16,154 nucleotides of DNA from CAMYLR01 sp039588915 (GTDB taxonomy: Bacteria > Gemmatimonadota > Gemmatimonadetes > JACCXV01 > JAHWKZ01): NCBI GenBank assembly GCA_039588915.1, contig JBDGYV010000067.1, forward strand, positions 1 through 16,154. Reading direction: 5' to 3'. Below are positions 9,934 through 16,154 of this stretch, piece after piece. Below the pieces are notes generated by a model. The model was not told the DNA's origin and made no database searches. It was given only the letters and a program-made list of their open reading frames with translations. Within the stretch, counting starts at the first letter, position 1. The number at the start of each line of letters is the position of its first letter. The position numbers and the translations under genes were made by a program.

Positions 9934-11563
9934 GATCCCGGATGAAGGCGCTCAGGCGATCGAGGACGCTGGCATCGAGAGCGTCCGGATTCGCTCCGTT
10001 CTGACATGTGAAGCTCGGCGTGGACTGTGTCAAAAGTGTTACGGTCGAAACCTCGCGACGCTGAAGCCGGTTGATCCGGGCGAGGCGGTAGGAATCGTAG
10101 CCGCCCAGTCGATCGGTGAACCCGGCACTCAGTTGACCCTGAGGACGTTTCATATCGGCGGCACCGCCAGCCGGATCGCGGCCCAGTCGCGCAAGACGGC
10201 GGCGTACGCGGGCAAGGTGGAGTACGACCGGGTCCAAATTGTCGAGACACCCGACGGGGATCACATCGTAACCGGTCGTGAGGGTCAACTCCTCGCCAAA
10301 GACACCGAGGGCCGCCTTCGGAGCCGCCTTACTGTCCCGTACGGAGCGTACATCCGAGTCGAGGATGGGCAGCAAACCGAGGACGGCGATCTTCTGTTCG
10401 AGTGGGATCCCTACTCAACACCGATCTTGACCGATAAGGCGGGGAAGATCGAGTTCCACGACATCGAGGAAGAGATCACCGTTCGAGAAGAGCTCGACGA
10501 GTCGACCGGTCTGAGGCAGCGCGTGATAGTGGAGGATCGCGTAAAAGCGCTGCACCCACGGATCACGATTCTCGACGCGAAGGGCAAGAAGGTCCGCGAC
10601 TACATCATCCCCACCGGAGCGCACCTGCTGGTGCACGATCACGAAGAAGTGACCGCCGGTCAAACGATGGTCAAGATCTCGCGAGAGATTTACAAGACTC
10701 GCGACATCACCGGGGGCCTGCCCCGGGTCGCTGAGCTGTTCGAGGCTCGGAAGCCGAAGGACCCAGCGGTTATTACCGAAATCGACGGCCGCGTCGAGTT
10801 CGGGAAGATCGTGCGCGGCAATCGTCAGCTAATCGTCGTGCCCGATCAGGGTGACCCGCACGAGTACCTGATCCCCCACGGCAAGCACCTTCGAGTCCAC
10901 GAAGGCGACGTAGTGCGTGCCGGTGATCGGCTCAGCGAAGGCCCGGTCAATCCGCATGATATCTTGAAGATCAAGGGCCCTCGCGAAGTTCAGGAGTATC
11001 TGCTGAACGAGATTCAGGAGGTCTATCGGCTTCAGGGTGTCAAGGTCCATGACAAGCACATCGGCGTAATCGTGCGTCAGATGCTGCAGAAGGTACGGAT
11101 CGCGGATCCCGGCGATACTGATCTGCTGGAGGGCGAGCACGTCGACAAGGTCACGTTCCGGCGCAAGAACGAGGAGATCCTGAAGCTGGGTGGTGAGCCG
11201 GCCACGTCCGAGCCCTTGCTCTTGGGGATTACCAAAGCGGCGTTAACCACGGAGTCGTTCATCTCTGCGGCCTCGTTCCAGGAAACGACCCGTGTGCTGA
11301 CCGAAGCGGCGCTGTCGGGTCGTAAGGACGAGCTGGCGGGGCTCAAAGAGAACATCATCATCGGCCACTTGATCCCGGCGGGTACCGGTCTGCTGCGGCA
11401 TACTGCCGTTGAATTCCCGCTGCCCAAACTCGAGGAGCTAGCGGCCGAGGCGGAAGTCGAGGCCGAAGCCGCCCGAGCAGCGGCGGCGGCGCGAGCAGCG
11501 GCCGAGGTCGTCGCAGAGGAGGAAAGAGTCGAAGAGGCGGCCAAGGCGCCAGCGGAGGCCTAG
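9911..11563 (+). CDS. rpoC: RNA polymerase subunit beta', C-terminal part of a frame-broken rpoC
   Basis: This is the second piece of beta', in the +1 frame relative to 7402. Homology already starts at about 9887; GTG 9911 is only the first possible start codon, and no good Shine-Dalgarno precedes it. The piece holds the remaining second-site zinc cysteines (C33, C40, C43 in SVLTCEARRGLCQKCYGR). It also has the VGIVAAQSIGEPGTQLTLRTFHIGG block that completes the trigger-loop region, the DITGGLPRVAELFEARKPKDPA segment, and the C-terminal LLGITKAALTTESFISAASFQETTRVL and KENIIIGHLIPAGTG motifs. It ends in an Ala/Glu/Arg-rich tail of about 45 residues (11426-11560), probably helical or disordered. 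Without repair of the upstream deletion the two halves cannot form one polypeptide, although the gene must be functional in a living cell. Assembly error is therefore likely. Confidence 0.94.
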
Positions 11564-11565
11564 AG

Positions 11566-11616
11566 TTCGCGCGCCTGGGGCATTCCCGCCAGGGGTGAGC
11601 ACCCACCTCGCGCGGA
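11566..11616 (+). other. GC-rich hairpin just after rpoC
   Basis: The stem 11566-11573 / 11609-11616 has a CGCGCG core, a T-A pair and a T-G wobble. It encloses a smaller CCTGG/CCAGG stem (11574-11578 / 11589-11593). No T-run follows, so it is not a canonical intrinsic terminator. It could protect the rpoC mRNA end or assist Rho-independent pausing. A second small stem, CCTGT/ACAGG (11650-11654 / 11658-11662), is followed only by GGGTTT. Whether transcription stops here is unresolved. Confidence 0.3.
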
Positions 11617-11696
11617 GTGAAGGAATTACCAGACTCATCCCCGTACGATCCTGTGGGACAGGGGTTTACGCTGTTCAGGACGTTACCCGTCCCCCC

Positions 11697-11724
11697 TTGA
11701 CACTTCCGAGATTGCCGCTAACTT
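11697..11724 (+). promoter_or_regulatory. Candidate sigma-70-type promoter of the str operon (rpsL-rpsG-fusA-tuf)
   Basis: A perfect -35 TTGACA (11697-11702) is followed after 16 nt by a weaker -10, TAACTT (11719-11724, 3 of 6 consensus bases with T, A and final T kept). Predicted transcription would start near 11731, giving a leader of about 100 nt before rpsL. It lies in the largest gene-free stretch of the window, immediately after rpoC, where a str-operon promoter is expected. The -10 match is the weak point. Confidence 0.5.
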
Positions 11725-11765
11725 CGTAAGTCTCTGATTTTTTGAACCTTAGCCACAATTTCGAT

Positions 11766-11800
11766 GCGCGCGACGCTCGGAATAAGCGCGCGATTTTTTT
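11766..11800 (+). terminator. Terminator-like hairpin in the rpsL leader (possible attenuator)
   Basis: GCGCGC at 11766-11771 pairs with GCGCGC at 11786-11791 across a 14-nt loop. Two bases later comes a run of seven T (11794-11800). It lies downstream of the promoter candidate at 11697 and 32 nt before rpsL. It could therefore terminate readthrough from rpoC, or attenuate the str transcript. A second 5-bp stem (11803-11807 / 11814-11818) directly follows, and the rpsL Shine-Dalgarno begins just after it. The six-pair stem is short, so strength is uncertain. Confidence 0.4.
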
Positions 11801-11831
11801 GGGCCCCCGATCAGGGGCGGGAGACCCGACT

Positions 11832-12203
11832 GTGCCGACGATCAACCAATTGGTTCGCAATGGTCGAAAGACGGTCAAGCGCACGACTACTGCGCCAGCG
11901 CTGACTGATTGCCCGCAACGGCGGGGCGTGTGTACGCGTGTTTATACGACCACGCCGAAGAAGCCAAACTCAGCGCTCCGCAAGGTGGCCCGTGTCCGCC
12001 TCACGAACGGTTACGAAGTAACCGCGTATATCCCCGGTGAGGGGCACAATCTCCAGGAGCACTCGATCGTGCTGATCCGTGGTGGCCGTGTGAAGGACCT
12101 GCCGGGCGTCAGATACCACATCGTACGCGGTACGTTGGATACCTCGGGCGTTGAGGATCGGAAACAGGGGCGCTCGAAGTACGGGGCAAAGCGGCGGGGT
12201 TAG
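11832..12203 (+). CDS. rpsL: 30S ribosomal protein S12
   Basis: Encodes 123 residues, the standard S12 size. S12 sits at the decoding centre and controls accuracy. The start PTINQLVRNGRK, the TTTPKKPNSALRKVARV loop and the GGRVKDLPGVRYHIVRG loop are all present. In E. coli numbering K43, K88 and D89 are wild type, so no classical streptomycin-resistance change is seen. I chose GTG 11832 because it gives the conserved N-terminus and has GGGAG at 11819-11823. An in-frame TTG at 11742 would add 30 unrelated residues read from the leader hairpin. First gene of the str operon; rpsG begins one base after the stop. Confidence 0.97.
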   Translation: MPTINQLVRNGRKTVKRTTTAPALTDCPQRRGVCTRVYTTTPKKPNSALRKVARVRLTNGYEVTAYIPGEGHNLQEHSIVLIRGGRVKDLPGVRYHIVRGTLDTSGVEDRKQGRSKYGAKRRG

Positions 12204-12204
12204 G

Positions 12205-12675
12205 GTGAGCCGACGGACGCGAGCAGATCGGCGGGAGATCGCCGGGGATCCAAAGTACGGTGATTCGACGGCGGCCAAGTTCGTCAATAACCTGATGATG
12301 GGCGGAAAGAAGAGCACTGCCGAGCAGATTTTCTACGGTGCGCTGGAGAATATCGAGGCCAAGACTGGGCAGCCCGGTCTTCAAGTTTTCCGCCAGGCGT
12401 TGACCAACGCGCGTCCACAACTTGAGGTCAAATCACGCCGGGTTGGCGGGGCTACGTACCAAGTTCCGACCGAAGTTCGGCCCGAGCGGCAAACCGCACT
12501 GGCCATGCGTTGGTTGATCGGGTTTGCACGCGAGCGTGGTGAGAAGACGATGAGCGAACGGCTGGCGAACGAGCTGGTTGCGGCCTCGAAGAGCGACGGC
12601 GCGACCATCCGGCGCAAGGAGGAAGTGCATCGCATGGCGGAAGCCAACAAGGCGTTCGCCCACTATCGCTGGTAA
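12205..12675 (+). CDS. rpsG: 30S ribosomal protein S7
   Basis: Encodes 156 residues, the usual length. S7 nucleates 30S head assembly on 16S rRNA and contacts the E site; in E. coli it represses the str operon through the rpsL-rpsG spacer. The beta-hairpin region VGGATYQVPTEVRPERQTALAMRWL and the C-terminal KEEVHRMAEANKAFAHYRW are typical. GTG 12205 follows the rpsL TAG with a single base between, so translation is probably coupled. The E. coli-style S7 operator in that spacer cannot exist here. An ATG at 12151 inside rpsL is in frame but gives non-family residues. The gene ends in tandem stops TAA TAG (12673-12678). Confidence 0.97.
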   Translation: MSRRTRADRREIAGDPKYGDSTAAKFVNNLMMGGKKSTAEQIFYGALENIEAKTGQPGLQVFRQALTNARPQLEVKSRRVGGATYQVPTEVRPERQTALAMRWLIGFARERGEKTMSERLANELVAASKSDGATIRRKEEVHRMAEANKAFAHYRW

Positions 12676-12882
12676 TAGATCGGCGCTGTTTGTCGGAAGG
12701 CGCTTACGGCCCGTTAACGGCCCGCTGGCGCGAGAAGAGAATCTATAACCCCGGGCGGGAAAGTCTGAACATTCCGCGGCGGGTCCCAGAATAGACGAAG
12801 CATAAGTCGAGGCCGGAGGAAGACAGGCCTGGATCACAGTGTCTCTCGCGTGACAGCGGGAGCCACCCGAGGAACGAATCGA
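12676..12882 (+). other. 207-nt rpsG-fusA spacer with palindrome and short repeats
   Basis: This spacer is far larger than the other gaps inside the str operon (1 and 48 nt). It contains the perfect 10-nt palindrome CCGTTAACGG (12711-12720), flanked by two copies of ACGGCCCG (12706-12713 and 12717-12724). It also has a -10-like TATAAC (12744-12749) with a GC-rich stretch after it but no matching -35. An AGGCC/GGCCT stem (12810-12814 / 12826-12830) holds a GGAGGA in its loop. I see no ORF with a plausible start. It may carry a fusA-specific promoter or leader; no family of RNA element is recognised. Confidence 0.35.
12869..12873 (+). promoter_or_regulatory. Shine-Dalgarno GAGGA deciding the fusA start
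   Basis: GAGGA lies 9 nt before ATG 12883. It supports that start over the in-frame GTG at 12850, which has no properly spaced ribosome-binding site. Confidence 0.6.
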
Positions 12883-14964
12883 ATGGAACGAAGGACACTA
12901 CTCGAGAGTTTGCGAAATATCGGCATCATGGCTCACATCGATGCCGGTAAGACGACGACTACCGAGCGCATCCTCTACTACACTGGACGGAGCCACAAAA
13001 TCGGCGAGGTCCATGAGGGAACGGCGACGATGGACTGGATGGAGCAGGAGCAAGAACGCGGAATCACCATCACTTCCGCTGCCACAACCTGCTACTGGCG
13101 AGACCATCGCATCAATATCATCGATACGCCGGGTCACGTGGACTTTACCGCTGAGGTGGAGCGGAGCTTACGCGTGTTGGACGGCGCTATAGCGCTTTTC
13201 TGCGCCGTCGGTGGGGTGGAGCCACAGTCGGAAACCGTTTGGCGGCAGGCGGACAAGTACGCCGTGCCCAGAATCGCTTTCGTGAACAAGATGGATCGCG
13301 TAGGCGCTGATTATATGGGCGCTGTAGGTATGATGCGTGATCGACTCGGTGCTAAGGCGCATCCGGTGCAAATACCGATGGGCGAGGGCGATCTGTTCAC
13401 CGGGATAATCGACTTAATCGACCGCAAAGCCCTGATCTGGGACGATGATTCACTGGGAGCTACGTTCAGCGAGCACGCGGTGCCCGATGCATACACCGAG
13501 CAGGTCGAGACGCTGAGGCAGGAGTTGATCGAGGCTGTTGTTGAGTACGATGACGAACTGATCGAGAAATATCTGGAAGGGCATGAGCTCAATGAGGCTG
13601 AGATCAGGCATGCCGTCAGAGCGGCCACCGTGAAGGCGGGGATTACACCGGTGCTCTGCGGGACGGCTTTCAAGAACAAGGGCGTACAGCCACTCCTCGA
13701 CAGCGTCGTCGAGTACCTTCCTTCACCACTCGACGTACCGCCGGTCGAGGGGCATCACCCGCACCAGAACGACCACGTCGAGCGGCCCCCGGATGACAAA
13801 GGGCCCTTTGCGGCCCTGGCTTTCAAGATCGCCACCGATCCGCACGTGGGGAAGCTCACCTTTGTCCGAGTGTACTCGGGCGTGCTCGAGAGCGGATCGT
13901 ACGTTTGGAACGCGAACAAGGACAAGAAGGAGCGGGTCGGGCGCATCTTGCAGATGCACGCTAACAAACGCGAAGAGCGCAAGGAACTGTACACCGGCGA
14001 TATCGCCGCCTTGGTTGGGCTAAAGAACACCCGCACCGGCGAGACGTTGTGCGATGAGGACCGACCGGTGGTTCTAGAAGCGATGTCATTTCCGGAACCG
14101 GTCATCGATCTGGCGATCGAGCCTCGCACCAAGGCCGATCAGGACAAGCTCTCGCTAGCGCTTCAAAAACTCGCCGAGGAAGACCCCACGTTTCGGGTCC
14201 ACACCGACGAGGAGACCGGCCAGACGATCATCTCCGGGATGGGCGAGCTTCACCTCGAGATCATCGTCGATCGCCTGTTGCGCGAGTTCAAGGTCGAAGC
14301 CAACATCGGCCAGCCTCAAGTCGCATACCGGGAGACGATACGCGAGTCGGTCGAGGTAGAGGGCAAGTTCATTCGCCAGTCCGGTGGTCGTGGCCAGTAC
14401 GGCCATGTCAAGTGCCGGATCGGTCCTAATGGTAAGGGCGGTGGGTTCACGTTCGACAATCAGATCGTCGGCGGTAGGATCCCGCGTGAGTACATCCCGG
14501 CGGTCGAGAATGGGGTCCGCGAGGCGATGGAGAACGGGATACTGGCAGGTTACCCCATGGTCGACGTCAAGGTCGAGTTGATCGATGGTTCTTACCACGA
14601 CGTGGATTCGAGTGAAATGGCGTTCAAGATCGCTGGTTCGATGGCGCTGAAAGATGGTGCGCGAAGAGCCAAACCGGTGCTACTTGAGCCGATCATGGAC
14701 GTCGAGGTGGTCACGCCGGAGGAGTATTTGGGCGACGTGATGGGAGATCTGTCTTCTCGGCGCGGCAAGATCGGCGGGATCCATCCACGGCGTAAGGCGC
14801 AGGTAATCGGCGCCAGCGTGCCTTTGGCGGAGATGTTCGGCTATGCGACTTCGCTGCGTTCGATGTCGCAGGGACGCGCCGTATACACGATGCAGTTCAG
14901 TCATTACGAAGAGGTTCCAAAGCCAAAAGCCGAGGAGATTATCAATCGTGTCCAGGGAGCTTAG
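12883..14964 (+). CDS. fusA: Translation elongation factor G
   Basis: Encodes 693 residues, close to the usual EF-G size. EF-G is the GTPase that drives ribosomal translocation. The G domain shows G1 AHIDAGKTT (17-25), the switch I segment MEQEQERGITITSAAT, G3 DTPGHVDF (81-88) and G4 NKMD (135-138). Later signatures are EDPTFRVHTDEETGQTIISGMGELHLEI (domain III), RQSGGRGQYGHV (domain IV) and GDVMGDLSSRRGKI plus ATSLRSMSQGRA (domain V). I use ATG 12883, which gives the family N-terminus MERRTLLESLRNIGIM; the GTG at 12850 would add 11 residues. The gene is intact and followed by tuf after 48 nt. Confidence 0.97.
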   Translation: MERRTLLESLRNIGIMAHIDAGKTTTTERILYYTGRSHKIGEVHEGTATMDWMEQEQERGITITSAATTCYWRDHRINIIDTPGHVDFTAEVERSLRVLDGAIALFCAVGGVEPQSETVWRQADKYAVPRIAFVNKMDRVGADYMGAVGMMRDRLGAKAHPVQIPMGEGDLFTGIIDLIDRKALIWDDDSLGATFSEHAVPDAYTEQVETLRQELIEAVVEYDDELIEKYLEGHELNEAEIRHAVRAATVKAGITPVLCGTAFKNKGVQPLLDSVVEYLPSPLDVPPVEGHHPHQNDHVERPPDDKGPFAALAFKIATDPHVGKLTFVRVYSGVLESGSYVWNANKDKKERVGRILQMHANKREERKELYTGDIAALVGLKNTRTGETLCDEDRPVVLEAMSFPEPVIDLAIEPRTKADQDKLSLALQKLAEEDPTFRVHTDEETGQTIISGMGELHLEIIVDRLLREFKVEANIGQPQVAYRETIRESVEVEGKFIRQSGGRGQYGHVKCRIGPNGKGGGFTFDNQIVGGRIPREYIPAVENGVREAMENGILAGYPMVDVKVELIDGSYHDVDSSEMAFKIAGSMALKDGARRAKPVLLEPIMDVEVVTPEEYLGDVMGDLSSRRGKIGGIHPRRKAQVIGASVPLAEMFGYATSLRSMSQGRAVYTMQFSHYEEVPKPKAEEIINRVQGA

Positions 14965-15012
14965 GGTGGGTAGATCATCCGTAGACTTTAGTAACTCTGA
15001 GGAGAGCGCACG

Positions 15013-15219
15013 ATGAGCAAGGCGAAGTTTGAGCGTACGAAGCCTCACGTGAACGTCGGTACGATCGGTCATGTGGACCACGGGAAGACGACGTTGACGG
15101 CGGCGATAACGGAGATACAGAACAACGTGGGATCACGATTGCGACGGCTCACGTGGAGTACGAGACGGACAACCGTCACTATGCGCACGTGGACTGTCCG
15201 GGTCACGCGGACTACGTGA
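15013..15219 (+). CDS. tuf: Elongation factor EF-Tu, N-terminal fragment of a frame-broken tuf (right copy)
   Basis: The EF-Tu start is perfect: MSKAKFERTKPHVNVGTIGHVDHGKTT, with the P-loop GHVDHGKT at about residues 19-26. GAGGAGAG at 14999-15006 lies 6 nt before ATG 15013. Homology runs through TLTAAITEIQNN (to about 15126) and then breaks. The remaining codons are out of frame, with a stop at 15217-15219. The normal protein would continue through switch I to RGITIATAH, but that block is shortened by about 20 residues (about 61 nt). RGIT is found in another frame starting at CGT 15126. As written, this gene cannot make EF-Tu. Confidence 0.93.
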   Translation: MSKAKFERTKPHVNVGTIGHVDHGKTTLTAAITEIQNNVGSRLRRLTWSTRRTTVTMRTWTVRVTRTT

Positions 15220-16145
15220 AGAACATGATCACGGGTGCAGCCCAGATGGACGGCGCGATTTTGGTGGTGAGCGCGGCGGACGGTCCGATGCCTCAGACGC
15301 GGGAGCACATCTTGTTGGCTCGCCAGGTAGGGGTTCCGTACATCGTGGTGTTTTTGAACAAGACGGACATGGTGGACGACCCGGAGTTGTTGGAGCTGGT
15401 GGAGCTCGAGGTACGGGAGCTATTGAGCCAGTATGAGTTTCCGGGGGACGATGTACCGATCATCCAGGGTTCGGCATTGAAGGCCTTGGACAGTGGGGAT
15501 CCGGCGAGCACGGACGCGGCGTGCATCCAGGAGTTGATGGACGCGATCGACAGCTACATCCCGCAGCCGGAGCGGGAACTGGACAAGCCGTTCTTGATGC
15601 CGGTGGAGGATGTGTTCACGATCACCGGTCGTGGCACGGTGGCGACGGGCCGAGTGGAGCAGGGTCGGATCAAGGTGGGGGACGAGGTGGAGTTGGTGGG
15701 GTTTGGTGCCGACAAGAAGACGGTGGTGACGGGAGTGGAGATGTTCCGCAAGCTATTGGACGAGGCCCAGGCGGGGGACAACGTGGGTTTGTTGCTGCGT
15801 GGGATCGACAAGGAAGAGGTAGAGCGGGGTATGGTGTTGGCGGCCCCGGGCTCGATCAATCCTCACACCGACTTTGAGGGTGAGGTGTACGTGCTGACGA
15901 AGGAAGAGGGGGGTCGTCACACGCCGTTTTTCAAGGGTTATCGTCCACAGTTTTACTTCCGGACGACGGATGTGACGGGCTCGGTGGAGTTGCCGGAAGG
16001 TGTGGAGATGGTGATGCCGGGTGACAGCGTCACGACGAAGGTGTCTCTGATCATCCCGGTCGCGATGGCGGAGGGGTTGCGGTTCGCGATCCGTGAAGGC
16101 GGTCGGACCGTCGGCGCCGGCGTCGTTACAAAGATCACTAAGTAG
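15153..16145 (+). CDS. tuf: Elongation factor EF-Tu, C-terminal part of a frame-broken tuf (right copy)
   Basis: This frame holds the rest of EF-Tu. Homology really begins at 15126 (RGITIATAH); GTG 15153 is just the first start codon and has no good ribosome-binding site. The G domain has DCPGHADY (G3), NKTD (G4) and GSALKAL (G5). Domain 2 shows DVFTITGRGTVATGRVEQG and domain 3 ends with GGRHTPFFKGYRPQFYFRTTDVTG and the C-terminus shared with the left copy. Joined to the fragment at 15013 the product would be about 377 residues, versus about 394 in E. coli; the gap is switch I. Codon choice differs from the neighbours: I count TTG for 18 of 26 leucines here, while fusA uses mostly CTC and CTG. 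Confidence 0.94.
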   Translation: MEYETDNRHYAHVDCPGHADYVKNMITGAAQMDGAILVVSAADGPMPQTREHILLARQVGVPYIVVFLNKTDMVDDPELLELVELEVRELLSQYEFPGDDVPIIQGSALKALDSGDPASTDAACIQELMDAIDSYIPQPERELDKPFLMPVEDVFTITGRGTVATGRVEQGRIKVGDEVELVGFGADKKTVVTGVEMFRKLLDEAQAGDNVGLLLRGIDKEEVERGMVLAAPGSINPHTDFEGEVYVLTKEEGGRHTPFFKGYRPQFYFRTTDVTGSVELPEGVEMVMPGDSVTTKVSLIIPVAMAEGLRFAIREGGRTVGAGVVTKITK

Positions 16146-16154
16146 GAGCGCTAA
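16041..16154 (+). repeat. Terminal direct repeat, right copy (tuf 3' end)
   Basis: Identical to 1-114 over the full 114 nt, including the 9 nt after the TAG stop, which contain part of a downstream ribosome-binding site. The window ends exactly where the repeat ends, so what follows this tuf copy (usually rpsJ of the S10 operon) is not visible. Confidence 0.97.

Noticed and set aside
11742..11831. Leader peptide or N-terminal extension of S12 starting at TTG 11742
   Set aside because: It runs in frame through the terminator-like hairpin, has no ribosome-binding site and no family similarity; GTG 11832 gives the exact conserved S12 start.
12744..12749. Promoter with -10 TATAAC before fusA
   Set aside because: No acceptable -35 hexamer lies 16-18 nt upstream, so I did not list it as a promoter, only as part of the spacer description.
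12839..12853. Four-codon mini-ORF (GTG ... TGA) before fusA
   Set aside because: It is too short, and the nearest GGAGGA is 18 nt away, beyond usable spacing.

Overview
This 16.2 kb window is a bacterial transcription/translation core. It joins the ancestral rpo cluster directly to the str operon. All genes lie on the + strand, in the order: 3' end of a tuf gene, rpmG (L33), tRNA-Trp, secE, nusG, rplK, rplA, rplJ, rplL, rpoB, rpoC, rpsL, rpsG, fusA, and a second tuf copy at the right edge. The DNA is moderately GC-rich. The protein sequences (RpoB without large lineage inserts, the style of RpoB/RpoC, a tuf-rpmG-trnW-secE start) look to me most like Gemmatimonadota or a neighbouring phylum. 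That is a recollection-based impression, not a tested placement.

Layout. 1-1228: the last 34 codons of EF-Tu, a 52-residue L33 whose ribosome-binding site overlaps the tuf stop, a complete tRNA-Trp(CCA) with encoded CCA, then SecE and NusG. 1249-3482: ribosomal stalk and L1-arm proteins L11, L1, L10, L7/L12; rplK and rplA overlap by ATGA, and L10 carries an unusual acidic tail. 3526-11563: RNA polymerase beta and beta', with beta' broken by a frame-shifting deletion at 9886/9887. 11564-11831: a 268-nt spacer with the only good promoter candidate in the window and a terminator-like hairpin in the rpsL leader. 11832-14964: S12, S7 and EF-G, with a 207-nt spacer before fusA. 15013-16145: EF-Tu, broken by a second frame-shifting deletion at about 15126. 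No stretch longer than 268 nt lacks a gene.

How the genes fit together: the cluster supplies EF-Tu and EF-G (elongation), L33, L11, L1, L10, L7/L12, S12 and S7 (the factor-binding stalk and decoding/head regions), the beta and beta' subunits of RNA polymerase, NusG (coupling and pausing) and SecE (translocon). Gaps between most genes are 1-60 nt, and nearly every gene has a readable Shine-Dalgarno. This implies long polycistronic transcripts with the tRNA processed out of the first one.

The two things most worth checking are unexpected. First, the first 114 bases and the last 114 bases are identical (tuf 3' end plus 9 nt), so this is probably a segment bounded by two tuf copies that could be mistaken for a 16 kb circle. 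Second, rpoC and the right-hand tuf each lack a short conserved block (about 35 and about 61 nt), which destroys the reading frame in essential genes. An assembly or strain-mixture artefact is the leading explanation. I found no novel defence, mobile or biosynthetic system here.
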